From an uncultured Luteitalea sp. (GTDB lineage Bacteria > Acidobacteriota > Vicinamibacteria > Vicinamibacterales > Vicinamibacteraceae), in contig CAKTDA010000001.1 of NCBI GenBank assembly GCA_934541105.1, forward strand, positions 496,001 through 560,000: a DNA stretch of 64,000 bases, given 5' to 3'. Each line of letters opens with the position of its first letter. Within the stretch, counting starts at the first letter, position 1. Position numbers and translations under genes: made by a program. Below are positions 29,229 through 37,729 of the stretch, in pieces. The notes beneath the pieces were generated by a model. The model saw only the letters and a list, made by a program, of their open reading frames with translations. It searched no databases and was not told the origin of the DNA.

Positions 29229-29720
29229 CTAGCGGGTGCGCACCGCGAACAACCGCTCGCCGTACTGCACCGGCTGGCCGTTCTCGACGAAGACCTGGAC
29301 GACCTCGCCATCGTACTCCGAGGCGATCTCGTTCATGAGCTTCATCGCCTCGATCAGGCACAGCACCTGGCTCTTGCGCACGGTGTCGCCCACGTTGACG
29401 AAGGGCGGCGCGGACGGCTCGGGCGACCGGTAGAACGTGCCGACGATCGGCGACTTGACGACGGCAAGCTCGACGCCCTCGCTGTCGGTGACGTCCTGGC
29501 CGTTGGTCTGATCGGTCGCGGCCGGGGCCGCGGCGGGTACGCTGCCGGCAACCGGGGCGGGCAGCGCTGCCGGGAGCTGGGCCGGGCTCACGACGACCGT
29601 CGGCGCCTCGAGTCCCTTCTTGCGCACGCGGAGCTTGACGCCTTCCTGCTCCAATTCGAACTCGGAGAGTTCGTGTTCACGGACCAGGGCGAGGATCTGC
29701 TTGATTTCGTCGAGTGTCAT
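29229..29720 (-). CDS. accB: Acetyl-CoA carboxylase biotin carboxyl carrier protein
   Basis: A 163-residue carrier protein. The N-terminal 40 residues (MTLDEIKQILALVREHELSE) match AccB; then comes a flexible Ala/Pro-rich linker (about 50-80), followed by the biotinyl domain with SPIVGTFYRSPEPSAPPFV and LCLIEAMKLMNEI, in which the Lys of E-A-M-K-L is biotinylated. AccC carboxylates it. The ATG at 29720 follows the peptidase stop by two bases, so peptidase, accB, accC and thiE form a transcription unit. Confidence 0.96.
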   Translation of the reverse strand: MTLDEIKQILALVREHELSEFELEQEGVKLRVRKKGLEAPTVVVSPAQLPAALPAPVAGSVPAAAPAATDQTNGQDVTDSEGVELAVVKSPIVGTFYRSPEPSAPPFVNVGDTVRKSQVLCLIEAMKLMNEIASEYDGEVVQVFVENGQPVQYGERLFAVRTR

Positions 29721-29722
29721 CG

Positions 29723-30874
29723 TCAATTGGCGGTCGACCAGCCGAGGGGAACGTCGGTGATGTGCATGCTGCCGTCCGCGGTTACGACCACATCGTCCTC
29801 GATGCGGATGCCGGCGCGGCCCGTCACGTAGGCCCCCGGTTCGATGGTACATACCACGCCGGCCTCCAACGGGGGCTGGGCGGCATCGTCTGGCCGGGGG
29901 CGAGCAAGGCGCGGCGCCTCGTGGACTTCGAGGCCCAGCCCGTGGCCGGTCCCGTGCCCGAACGCATCCCCGAGGCCGGCGGCGTCGAGCACGTCCCGGG
30001 CCGCACGGTCCACTTCGGCCGGCGTCACGCCGGGCCTGACGGCCGCGCACCCCGCGCGCTGTGCCGCGAGCACCGCATGATACTGCCGATCGACCTCGGG
30101 CGTGGGCTGCCCGAGGCAGACTGTCCGGGTCAAATCGACGCAGTATCCGCTGTAGACCCCGCCGAAGTCCAGCACCACGACGTCGCCGGCTTCGAGGCGG
30201 CGCGGCGTGGGACGGGCGTGCGGGAGCGCGCTGCGCGGACCGCTGGCGACAATCGTGTCGAAGGCCGCCCGCGAGAATCCTGCGGCACGCACGCGGGCGT
30301 CGATGTCGGCTGCGACGTCGAGTTCGGTGCGCCCTGGCGCGGCCACGCGGTCGGCAAGGACCGCGCGCGCGACGTCGGACAGGCGCGCGCCCGCCTCCCG
30401 CAGCACGGCCAGTTCCTCATCGTCCTTGATGCGGCGCATGTCCTCCACGACGTCGAGGGGGTCATCGACGCGTGTGCCCCGCCACCCGGCGTCATCGAGG
30501 GCCAGGCCGAGCCGCCGCGCTCGTTCGAGCGAGAGGGAGCGGCTCTCGAGGGCCAGCGTCGAGATGCCTTCGGTCATGCAGGTCCGGGCCGTCCAGGTGG
30601 CCGGATCGACATCGGTGAGCGGTGCCGGCGCGACGAGATCGCGCCCGATCGCCTCGGCAACCGAGGTGGCGGCGAGCACGTATCGGGCATCGACGAGCAG
30701 GAACAGGCGCCCGTCGGCGAGAAGGCATCCCTCCCCCGCCGTGGCCTCGAGCCCCGTCAGGTAGCGAAGGTTGGGCAGGTGCGACACCAGCAGCGCGTCG
30801 GCCCCGGCCGCGCGCAGGCGCGAGCCTGCCCGTACGAGGCGTTCGCGAAACGCGAACGGCAGAGGCGGACTCAT
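29723..30874 (-). CDS. M24-family aminopeptidase (Xaa-Pro aminopeptidase / PepQ type)
   Basis: A 383-residue cytosolic metallopeptidase. The N-terminal creatinase-like domain spans about 1-130. The pita-bread catalytic domain has all five metal ligands in order: Asp in VVVLDFGGVYS, Asp in YCVDLTRTVC, His in AFGHGTGHGLGLEVHEAP, Glu in VCTIEPGAYV and Glu in AGIRIEDDVVV. It removes N-terminal residues next to proline. An M24 peptidase next to accB is a common arrangement also in Bacillus and many other bacteria. ATG 30874 is used; an in-frame GTG at 30886 adds four residues and is nearly as likely. Confidence 0.92.
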   Translation of the reverse strand: MSPPLPFAFRERLVRAGSRLRAAGADALLVSHLPNLRYLTGLEATAGEGCLLADGRLFLLVDARYVLAATSVAEAIGRDLVAPAPLTDVDPATWTARTCMTEGISTLALESRSLSLERARRLGLALDDAGWRGTRVDDPLDVVEDMRRIKDDEELAVLREAGARLSDVARAVLADRVAAPGRTELDVAADIDARVRAAGFSRAAFDTIVASGPRSALPHARPTPRRLEAGDVVVLDFGGVYSGYCVDLTRTVCLGQPTPEVDRQYHAVLAAQRAGCAAVRPGVTPAEVDRAARDVLDAAGLGDAFGHGTGHGLGLEVHEAPRLARPRPDDAAQPPLEAGVVCTIEPGAYVTGRAGIRIEDDVVVTADGSMHITDVPLGWSTAN

Positions 30875-30928
30875 CGGGGCGGGCACGGCCTAGCATAGCC
30901 CGCCCCTCGAACCGTCGAGCTCTTGCGG

Positions 30929-32350
30929 CTACGACTCGCGGTCGGTGAACAAGGCCGCGCGCCGGGCGCGAACCGAGTCGAGCATCTGCTGCAGCGACAC
31001 GAGCGCGGGCGGCGTCGAGGGTTCCTCGGCGGCGGTGTCCTCGATGGCGGCCTCGACGGCCGCGCTGGCCAGGGCTGCCCTCACGTCCGTGGACGGCTGC
31101 GGATCGGGATCCTGACCCGAATCCGGGTGACCTGCCTGCGTGAAGACTTCGTCGAGTGCCGAGGCGAGCGACCCGGCCCAGCCACCCACCGGAACAGGCG
31201 CGGGGGCCGGCGACTCCTCCGCCTGGGCCACCTCGGAAGTCACGCGTGCCGTGTCGGGCGGCGGGTCCGTGGCGTCAGGCGTCGGCGGCGGCTCGGTGCC
31301 GGGGGCCGCCCAGTCGGGCCGCCCGGGCATCGCAGGTCCGGGTGCGTCCCAGCCCGCAAACATCGCGGGCGCGGCGCCTTCGCTCACGGGCCCGTCGAGG
31401 AGTTGCCCCCACGCGCCGTTGCCGCCGGCGGCGGGATCGGCCGACAGGTCCAGGACATCGTGCGCCGCGGCAGGATCGACGGGCGACGTCGTGTCGACGA
31501 GCGTCTGGTCGGCGCCCGGCACGGCTTGGAGGACGGGTTCCACTCCGTCCGGTGCACCTTCGGCCGTCTGGACGGCCACGGGATCGACCGTCACGGGATC
31601 GACCATCACGGCATCCACCGGCGCCGCATCGAGCGTCACGGGGGCCTCGACGTCGACCGAGTCGGATTCCCACACGACCGTCGGCGCTGCGTCCCACGAC
31701 GAGGCGGTGCCGGTGGCGTCAGCGGCATCGAGTTCCGCCGGCACCCGATCCACGGCCGCCGGATCGGCGTCGGTCCATGTGTTGGCTGCGGTCTCGACCG
31801 GGGCCGTGTCGTCGAGCGAGTCGAGCGTCCACTCGGGGTCGGGCACGCCGTGGGCGGCAGCGGCGTCCGGTTCGGTCGGCGCGGCCCAGACCGGACCGAG
31901 CGCGAGGTCCTCGACATTGTTGGGCCCGAGGCCATAGGAGTCGCGCCACTCCTCGGCGGCCGCTGTCGCCACCTGCGGTTCGGCGTCGGCGTCGGTGCCG
32001 CTCCCCTGGACGGTGACGTCACCTCCGGCGGGGGCGGGCATCTCGGCCTGGGCCGTGCGCGCACTCTCGAGCGCCCTGACGGCGGCGAGATTGTCCGGTG
32101 CCTGGGCAACCGCCTGCTCGAGTTCCGCCACGGCGGCATGGACGTCGCCGCTGTCGAGGAGCGCTCGACCGAGCGTCACGCGTGCCGAGACGTAGGTCGG
32201 GTACTGCGCCAGGCCCTCCTGACAGACGGCGATGGCGTCGGCGAACCGGCCTGCGCGGCGATGCTCCTCCGCGAGGGCGGCAAAGGCTGTCGGCGTCGCA
32301 TGCGTGAGCATGCGGCGCCGGAGCTGTTCGAGAGGGTTGGCCGTCGGCAT
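30929..32350 (-). CDS. TPR protein with long acidic, low-complexity C-terminal region
   Basis: A 473-residue protein. Residues 1-100 hold two to three TPR-like helix pairs (FAALAEEHRRAGRFADAIAV, YVSARVTLGRALLDSGDVHA). The next 300 residues are Asp/Glu/Pro/Ala/Val-rich with short repeats such as DPVTVDPVAV and no lysine, thus probably disordered. The end (PPALVSLQQMLDSVRARRAALF) is a helix. It is the last gene of the pilus operon and is built like the larger TPR protein at 58426-60798, though they are not obviously homologous beyond the TPRs. An adaptor for pilus assembly or regulation is a context-based guess. Confidence 0.72.
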   Translation of the reverse strand: MPTANPLEQLRRRMLTHATPTAFAALAEEHRRAGRFADAIAVCQEGLAQYPTYVSARVTLGRALLDSGDVHAAVAELEQAVAQAPDNLAAVRALESARTAQAEMPAPAGGDVTVQGSGTDADAEPQVATAAAEEWRDSYGLGPNNVEDLALGPVWAAPTEPDAAAAHGVPDPEWTLDSLDDTAPVETAANTWTDADPAAVDRVPAELDAADATGTASSWDAAPTVVWESDSVDVEAPVTLDAAPVDAVMVDPVTVDPVAVQTAEGAPDGVEPVLQAVPGADQTLVDTTSPVDPAAAHDVLDLSADPAAGGNGAWGQLLDGPVSEGAAPAMFAGWDAPGPAMPGRPDWAAPGTEPPPTPDATDPPPDTARVTSEVAQAEESPAPAPVPVGGWAGSLASALDEVFTQAGHPDSGQDPDPQPSTDVRAALASAAVEAAIEDTAAEEPSTPPALVSLQQMLDSVRARRAALFTDRES

Positions 32351-32375
32351 GACGCGGGGTTCCTCGATGGTGCGG

Positions 32376-33158
32376 CTAGGGCCGCCGGAGCACGTCGATC
32401 TGCTTTGTCACCGAGACACGGTTGCCGAGGGCATTTGTCACGGTGAGCTTCACGAAGTAGTCGCCCGCACGCGGGAACTGGTACTTGATGACGCGGCCGG
32501 TGAGCACGACGCCCTGGTCGTCCATGTTCCATTCGTACTGAAGCGTCGGCGAGTCGAAGCAGTCGGTCGCCACGGTGGCCGTCAGCGGGCAATCCTTGGA
32601 AAGACCGGCATCGAGGACGACCTCGTCGAGCACGTAGGGCTCGTTGGGCCGCCACGAGAAGTTGGCGACCGGCTGGCCGGGGAACACGATGGTCCCGAGC
32701 GGCACCAGGCGGATGCTCACCGCACGCTCGACGGCGTTGGCGTAGTCGCCGTTGAGTGGCGTGAAGGCCACCTGCACGATGTTGCGGGCGTCGGCGTTGC
32801 CGGCCAGGCCTCCCGGCGGTGCCGTGTAGACGAATGTGGCGCGGCCGTCCGCGCCGGTGGCGGCCGACTTGGCCGACAGGCTGCCGTAGTCCACCACGGC
32901 GCCGCCGACGAGGATGTCGGCCCGCAGTGGGACGCCGGACTTCGGCTCGCTGTTGGGGCCCCTCGCGGTCACGGTGATCTGCGAGGTCGACAGGCCGTCG
33001 GTCGTGAGCACGTCCGGGGACGCGAGCACCTGGAGGGACAACCCGAGTTCGGACGGCCCGGTGGCCTTCGGCATCTCGGGCTTGGACGTGCAGGCCGTCG
33101 TGGCCAGCAGGCCCACGATCGCCAGCGGCAGAACTGATGTGAATCGTGCGTTCGTCAT
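32376..33158 (-). CDS. Lipoprotein with Ig-like and PKD-like domains, pilus-operon associated
   Basis: A 260-residue protein with a type II signal peptide (IVGLLATTAC, lipidated Cys23). Residues about 45-165 resemble an invasin/Big_1-type Ig domain (SQITVTARGPNSEPKSGVPL, GADGRATFVYTAPPG). Residues about 170-258 look like a PKD domain: PVANFSWRPNEP, LQYEWNMDDQG and FPRAGDYFVKLTVTNALGN. It lies directly after another lipoprotein and pilQ. It could stabilise the PilQ secretin or contact the peptidoglycan; neither is shown. No relative is known to me by name. Confidence 0.75.
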   Translation of the reverse strand: MTNARFTSVLPLAIVGLLATTACTSKPEMPKATGPSELGLSLQVLASPDVLTTDGLSTSQITVTARGPNSEPKSGVPLRADILVGGAVVDYGSLSAKSAATGADGRATFVYTAPPGGLAGNADARNIVQVAFTPLNGDYANAVERAVSIRLVPLGTIVFPGQPVANFSWRPNEPYVLDEVVLDAGLSKDCPLTATVATDCFDSPTLQYEWNMDDQGVVLTGRVIKYQFPRAGDYFVKLTVTNALGNRVSVTKQIDVLRRP

Positions 33159-33170
33159 GGCTGCACCTGG

Positions 33171-33803
33171 CTACTCGGGATCCGCCCAGTCGGCGAAGTT
33201 GATGCTCATGGACCCGGACACGGTGACGTCGCGTCCCGTCTGGTCCTTGCCGAAGAAGGTCACGTCGGCGATGGTGGAGATCACGAGCGCGCCGCCGTTG
33301 TAGCCGGCGAGCGTGGAGAGCGGGGCCTCCAGCTTCGCCTGCACGCGGACGAGCGTGAAGACGACCGACGTGGCCTGGTCGTTCACGGTCAGGCCCATGG
33401 CGCCCTCGAACGCGTAGGGCACGTCCACGCCGGGGGTGTTGCGCCCGTCGGTGCGGCGGTACTCCACGCGGTAGCGGTTCAGCGTGATCAGGTTGTTGGC
33501 GGTGGGCCCGGTCGGGTTTGTCACGTCGCGCAGCGCGAGTGACAGCGTCACGCGACCGTTGTCCTCGAAGATGCCGCCCTTCGTGAGGACATCGGAGCGG
33601 AGCACGCTCTGGAACGGGGCCGAGTTCTCGGCGCCCGACGAACCCTCGAGGCGCTGGAGCACCAGGTACGCAGGCGACTGGCCGCTGCGGACGGTGCTGC
33701 TGCAGCCCGCGACGAGGCCGGTCGCACCGGCAAGCAGGAGCAGGGCCGCCGCGCGCCGCGTGCGCGCGCGTCCGGCCATCATGGCGAAACGCGTAAGTGT
33801 CAT
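33171..33803 (-). CDS. Uncharacterised lipoprotein coupled to pilQ
   Basis: A 210-residue protein with a basic N-terminus, hydrophobic core and lipobox GLVAGC (Cys34). The mature part is beta-rich (VTLSLALRDVTNPTGP, LITLNRYRVEYRRTDGRN) with no domain I recognise. Its ATG overlaps the pilQ stop (ATGA), so it is translated with the secretin. A pilotin-like or secretin-accessory role would suit the position, but the sequence is not like the TPR pilotins PilF or Tgl. Confidence 0.72.
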   Translation of the reverse strand: MTLTRFAMMAGRARTRRAAALLLLAGATGLVAGCSSTVRSGQSPAYLVLQRLEGSSGAENSAPFQSVLRSDVLTKGGIFEDNGRVTLSLALRDVTNPTGPTANNLITLNRYRVEYRRTDGRNTPGVDVPYAFEGAMGLTVNDQATSVVFTLVRVQAKLEAPLSTLAGYNGGALVISTIADVTFFGKDQTGRDVTVSGSMSINFADWADPE

Positions 33804-35932
33804 TTGACGGGCCCTCCGTCCCGGATGATGCGCGGCGTGATGAACACGAGCAGCTCGTAGTCGTTGTTGGTATTGATGTCCCGCTGGAACAGGCGCCCGA
33901 TGAACGGAATCCGGTGCAGCCCCGGCGTGCGGCGCAGCGTGTCGATGGTGTCGACCGCGTTGATGCCGCCGATGACGGTCGTCCCCTGGTCGGCGACGAG
34001 CACGCGCGTCACGACGCGCTGGGTGTTGATCGAGAAGTTGCCGTTGCGCTGCTCGGCGCCCCGCGAGCCGTTGTCGACGTCCACGTCGAGGATGACGGTT
34101 CCCGCCTCGGTGATCCGCGGGGTCACCGACAGGCGAAGGGCTGCGGTCTTGAACTGCACCTGCGGCACCTGCTGCAGGACCAGGCCGCCATCGGCCGGCG
34201 GCGCCGTGAGGGTCGTGTACGGGATCTCCTCACCGCGCGTGATCTCGGCCTTGACGTTGTTCTGCGTCACGACGCGGGGCCGCATGATCACGCTGGCCTT
34301 CTCCTGCGACTCGAGCGCCGAGAGCGTCACGTCGAGGTTCAGGGCGCCGTTCACCGAACCCAGGTTGAGCGTGACGCCGCCCTGCACGTTCGGATTGCGC
34401 TCACCCGCGTTGCCCTGCGCGATGATGGAGTTCGGGAACGCCAGGTTCGTCGTGTTGCCGAGCTCGGGGGTCATCCGCCCGCCGACTCCCCACACAACCC
34501 CGAGATCTCGCGCGGTGTTCTTTGTCGCCAGCACGATGCGCGCCTCGATCTCGACCTGCTGCTGCGGGCGATCGAGTTCGCCAATCAGCTTCTCCGCCTT
34601 GCTGATGCCTTCCGGGATGTCGAAGAGGATCATCGTGTTCGTGTTCTCGTCGACCTGCACGTCACCGAACGTCGTGAGCCCGGTCTTCTTCACGAGGTCG
34701 GCCAGATCCGTCGCGTTCGCGTAGCTCAGGCGAACCGTGCGGTACTCCTTCTTGGACACGGCCAGTTCGCGCAGCCGCTCCTCGGCCTGCTTGCGGCGGT
34801 CGGCGGCCTCCGACGAGAAGGTCGTCATCGGCGCGATGCGGACGATGGTGCCGTCCACGCTGTAGGCGAGCTGGTTGGCGCGCAGGATCATCTCGAGCGC
34901 CTGGTCCCACGGCACGTCGCGCAGCGTGACGTCCACGGTGCCCTTCACGCCCGGGTCGATGACCATGTTGAGCCCGGTGACCTCCGCGAAGGTGCGCAGC
35001 ACCGCCCGGAGATCGACGCCCTGGAAGTCGAGGGAAATCGGGTGGCCGGTGTACTTGCCCTCGCTCATTCCCTGATTGACGATGGCCGGCGCGGGCACGG
35101 CAGCCGGTGCGGTTGCCGCGACGGCTGGCACTGGCGGCGTGGCCGCCTTGCGCGCCGTCGTGGCCGGCGCCGCGCCTGACGCCTTGGCCGGAGCTGCCGG
35201 ACGGGGTGTCGCGGGCTTCGCGGTTGCCGCCCTGGCTGCCGCAGGAGCAGGGGCCGGCGCTGGCGCGGCCGATGCCGACGCGGGGACCACGGCTGCGGGA
35301 GCCGGGGCCGCGGCCGCACGGGTCGCCGCGGAGCGCGCGGGTCCGAAGGCGCGGCTCTGCGCCTCGTCGTCCCGGCGGGCGCGCTGGGCCGGATCACCAA
35401 CGGTGATCACCAGGCCACGGGCGTCTGCTGCCGGCCGCACCTTGTAGAGGAAGGTGCCCGTCAGGTCCACGACCACTCGCGTCACGAGCGGCGTGTCGCT
35501 GTGCCTGGCGACCCGTACGCGGCGGACGCTGCCGATTCCCACCGGTGTGGTCGCCGGGACCTTCGGGGCGACACCGGGGAAATCGAGGACCAGGCGCGCC
35601 GGATTGGCGTTGGGCACCTGCACCGCCGACGCGGTCAACTTGCCGTCGGCCGCCAGCGCGATGAGGACGTCGCCGTCTTCGCGCGTGGCCTGCACGCCGG
35701 TCAGCGTGCGGGCGGCGCCGGCCTCGGGCGCCGCGGCCTGCGGCGCCTGCGACCGGGCAGGGAACGAGTTCGACACGCGAAACGTGTCGTCGACCAGGCG
35801 CTGTCCATCCTGGACCTGCTGCGGGATCTCGCGGGCCTCCCGGCTCAGCCCCGCCGCCAGCGGCCACACGGGCACGCCAACGGCAAGGACTGCCGTGAGG
35901 GTCGCGAGGATCGGCGTGCGCGGGCGCATCAT
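33800..35932 (-). CDS. pilQ: Type IV pilus secretin
   Basis: A 710-residue outer-membrane channel through which the pilus passes. After a signal peptide comes one AMIN domain (about 75-180, TREDGDVLIALAADGKLTAS), an Ala/Pro-rich linker (about 200-290), an STN/N0 domain (ISLDFQGVDLRAVLRTFAEV), N1 (about 390-460) and the secretin domain ending TDYEL-type as NDYELLVFITPRIIRDGG. The block ADQGTTVIGGINAVDTID followed by TPGLHRIPFIGRLF is the secretin signature. Only one AMIN domain is seen where proteobacterial PilQ often have two or three. ATGA coupling to pilP upstream and to the lipoprotein downstream. Confidence 0.94.
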   Translation of the reverse strand: MMRPRTPILATLTAVLAVGVPVWPLAAGLSREAREIPQQVQDGQRLVDDTFRVSNSFPARSQAPQAAAPEAGAARTLTGVQATREDGDVLIALAADGKLTASAVQVPNANPARLVLDFPGVAPKVPATTPVGIGSVRRVRVARHSDTPLVTRVVVDLTGTFLYKVRPAADARGLVITVGDPAQRARRDDEAQSRAFGPARSAATRAAAAPAPAAVVPASASAAPAPAPAPAAARAATAKPATPRPAAPAKASGAAPATTARKAATPPVPAVAATAPAAVPAPAIVNQGMSEGKYTGHPISLDFQGVDLRAVLRTFAEVTGLNMVIDPGVKGTVDVTLRDVPWDQALEMILRANQLAYSVDGTIVRIAPMTTFSSEAADRRKQAEERLRELAVSKKEYRTVRLSYANATDLADLVKKTGLTTFGDVQVDENTNTMILFDIPEGISKAEKLIGELDRPQQQVEIEARIVLATKNTARDLGVVWGVGGRMTPELGNTTNLAFPNSIIAQGNAGERNPNVQGGVTLNLGSVNGALNLDVTLSALESQEKASVIMRPRVVTQNNVKAEITRGEEIPYTTLTAPPADGGLVLQQVPQVQFKTAALRLSVTPRITEAGTVILDVDVDNGSRGAEQRNGNFSINTQRVVTRVLVADQGTTVIGGINAVDTIDTLRRTPGLHRIPFIGRLFQRDINTNNDYELLVFITPRIIRDGGPVK

Positions 35933-36426
35933 CGGGTCTCCTCGGAAGTTCTCAGGGTCTTGCGAATCTCTCGCTGCTTGACGGGCGACAGCGGGTCGTC
36001 GACCCGCTGCAGGAAGATCACGGCGTCCTGGGCGACGACCTTGACGGTGCCGTCCAGCAACGTGTCGCCGGGGCGCACGGTGTAGGTCTTGTTGTCGGGC
36101 GCCTGGACGATGGCCAGCAACTGGCCCTTGCTGCGCAGCACGCCGCGCACGCTGAGCTCGCTGATCAGCACGCCACGGACGCCGGTCGGGCGGCTGCCGG
36201 TCACGAGGTTCGTCTCACCGCGCGACAGCAGGCTGATGAACGGATCGCGCCGACCGCTCGGGTCGTAGGCGGCCCGCTCCTCGGGCCGGGACGACTGTTC
36301 CGGTGCCGCGGCAGGCTTTGCCGCAGCGGCGGTCCGGGCAGGGGCGGCGCCATTGCCGTTGGTGGCCAGCACCGGCGCGGCCCCGGCGATGGCGAGCACG
36401 AGGGCGAGGCTTGTGAGTCGGATCAT
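35929..36426 (-). CDS. pilP: Type IV pilus assembly lipoprotein-like protein PilP
   Basis: A 165-residue protein with N-terminal signal (MIRLTSLALVLAIAGAAPVL) but no lipobox cysteine, unlike many PilP. A disordered Ala-rich section is followed by the beta-sandwich with YDPSGRRDPFISLL and VRGVLISELSVRGVLRSKGQ, the PilP signature, and DDPLSPVKQREIRKTL at the end. It connects the PilMNO inner-membrane platform with PilQ. Its stop overlaps the pilQ start. Confidence 0.9.
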   Translation of the reverse strand: MIRLTSLALVLAIAGAAPVLATNGNGAAPARTAAAAKPAAAPEQSSRPEERAAYDPSGRRDPFISLLSRGETNLVTGSRPTGVRGVLISELSVRGVLRSKGQLLAIVQAPDNKTYTVRPGDTLLDGTVKVVAQDAVIFLQRVDDPLSPVKQREIRKTLRTSEETR

Positions 36427-36436
36427 GGTGACTACC

Positions 36437-37093
36437 TCAGCGAGCGGCCACGGGAGGACGGGCAGCCGCGGCGCCTGGACGACGACCGGCCGCGCCGCGC
36501 GGGTTGGCAGCGGGCGCCTCGGCTGGCGGCTCCGCCAGCACGAAGGTCGTCACCGTGCACTTGGCGTCCACGGTGGCCGCGGCGGTGCCGTCCTTGGCGA
36601 CCTTGTGCGAGCTGATCTGGATGCCGGAGATGTTGATGATCCGGGGCATCCGGCTCACCTTGTCGAAGAAGCCGCCGAGGTCGTGATACGTCCCCTCGAG
36701 TTCGAGCGAGATGGGCCATTCCGCGTGCTGTTCCCGCGTGGCCACCGCCTGCGGCTTGAACCCGCGGATGGTGAGACTCGACTGGGTGGCCAGCGTCTGG
36801 ATGCGGCGCAGGAGGTCGCCGACGTCCTTCTGCTCCGGCAGGACGTTCTGCAGCGCCGCGAGACGGCTGTTGAGCTCGGTAACCTGGGCCCGGAATTCGG
36901 GCAGTCGGCGTTCTTCGACTCGTGCCCGGGCGATGCCCGTCTCGATCGTCCGGCGCTCACTGTGGGTCCGATCGACTCTGGCCTGGAGATCGACCGCGAA
37001 GTAATAGTGGTGCGCGGCGACGATGCCGCCCCCGATCACGACGTAGAGGGCCAGCTGGCCCCACCACGGCATCTTGTTGAGTCCGAGATCCAT
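36437..37093 (-). CDS. pilO: Type IV pilus inner-membrane protein PilO
   Basis: A 218-residue bitopic protein. The membrane helix is near residues 12-32 (LALYVVIGGGIVAAHHYYFA), followed by a coiled coil (about 35-90) and a ferredoxin-like periplasmic domain with LEGTYHDLGGFFDKVSRMPR, the most conserved part of PilO. A Pro/Ala/Arg-rich tail of about 35 residues is extra. It pairs with PilN to form the alignment complex. Confidence 0.92.
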   Translation of the reverse strand: MDLGLNKMPWWGQLALYVVIGGGIVAAHHYYFAVDLQARVDRTHSERRTIETGIARARVEERRLPEFRAQVTELNSRLAALQNVLPEQKDVGDLLRRIQTLATQSSLTIRGFKPQAVATREQHAEWPISLELEGTYHDLGGFFDKVSRMPRIINISGIQISSHKVAKDGTAAATVDAKCTVTTFVLAEPPAEAPAANPRGAAGRRPGAAAARPPVAAR

Positions 37094-37102
37094 GGCGGTT
37101 CC

Positions 37103-37729
37103 TCAGCGACGGGCCGGCGCAGCGGCCGGGCGGGCGGGCTTGGCGGGGGCTGGCGGCGGCTCGATGGCGCCCATCGGGAAGTTCGCCTTCACGAGGAACT
37201 TCACGAGATCGCCGTCCTTGCTCTCCTCCACCTCGCTGTTCATGATTTCCACGGGCTTGCGGAACGCCCCGGACGACTCGAGATTGCCGATGAGGTCCGA
37301 CAGCGCGGTCAGCGTGGTCGTGCGGCCTTCGAGCGTCACGTCGGCGCCCGCCTGCTTCATCTCGGTGAGCCAGAGTCGATCGGGAAGCCCCTTGCTGACC
37401 TGGTCGAGCAGCGTGACCGGCGACCGCTGGCCCTTGCGCAGCTGCTCGATGAGCGCCACGCGCTGCTGGAGCAGCGCCGTCTGCGCCTCGAACCTGGCCA
37501 GTTCCTCGGTGACCGCCTTGAGGCGCGTCTCCTCGGCCTTTGCCTGCTGCAGCTGGAGGTCGGCGTAGCGCTGCTGCGACTGGAGGTCGAGATGGCGGTA
37601 GGCCACGATGCCCAGCGCGGCGACCACCAGAATCGCGCCGAGGATGTGGACCTTGTTGGCGCCGAGTCCCGAGAAGGCCGGCGTCTTGACGCGGACCTGG
37701 TCGGCGGCGAGGAGATTGACGCGAATCAT
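37103..37729 (-). CDS. pilN: Type IV pilus inner-membrane protein PilN
   Basis: A 208-residue protein starting MIRVNLLAADQ, the conserved cytoplasmic segment (I-x-x-N-L-L) that binds PilM. The helix at about 28-45 spans the membrane, a coiled coil follows, and the periplasmic domain has LDQVSKGLPDRLWLTEMKQA and VTLEGRTTTLTALSDLIGNL as in other PilN. The ATGA overlap with pilM fits their joint action. Confidence 0.93.
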   Translation of the reverse strand: MIRVNLLAADQVRVKTPAFSGLGANKVHILGAILVVAALGIVAYRHLDLQSQQRYADLQLQQAKAEETRLKAVTEELARFEAQTALLQQRVALIEQLRKGQRSPVTLLDQVSKGLPDRLWLTEMKQAGADVTLEGRTTTLTALSDLIGNLESSGAFRKPVEIMNSEVEESKDGDLVKFLVKANFPMGAIEPPPAPAKPARPAAAPARR

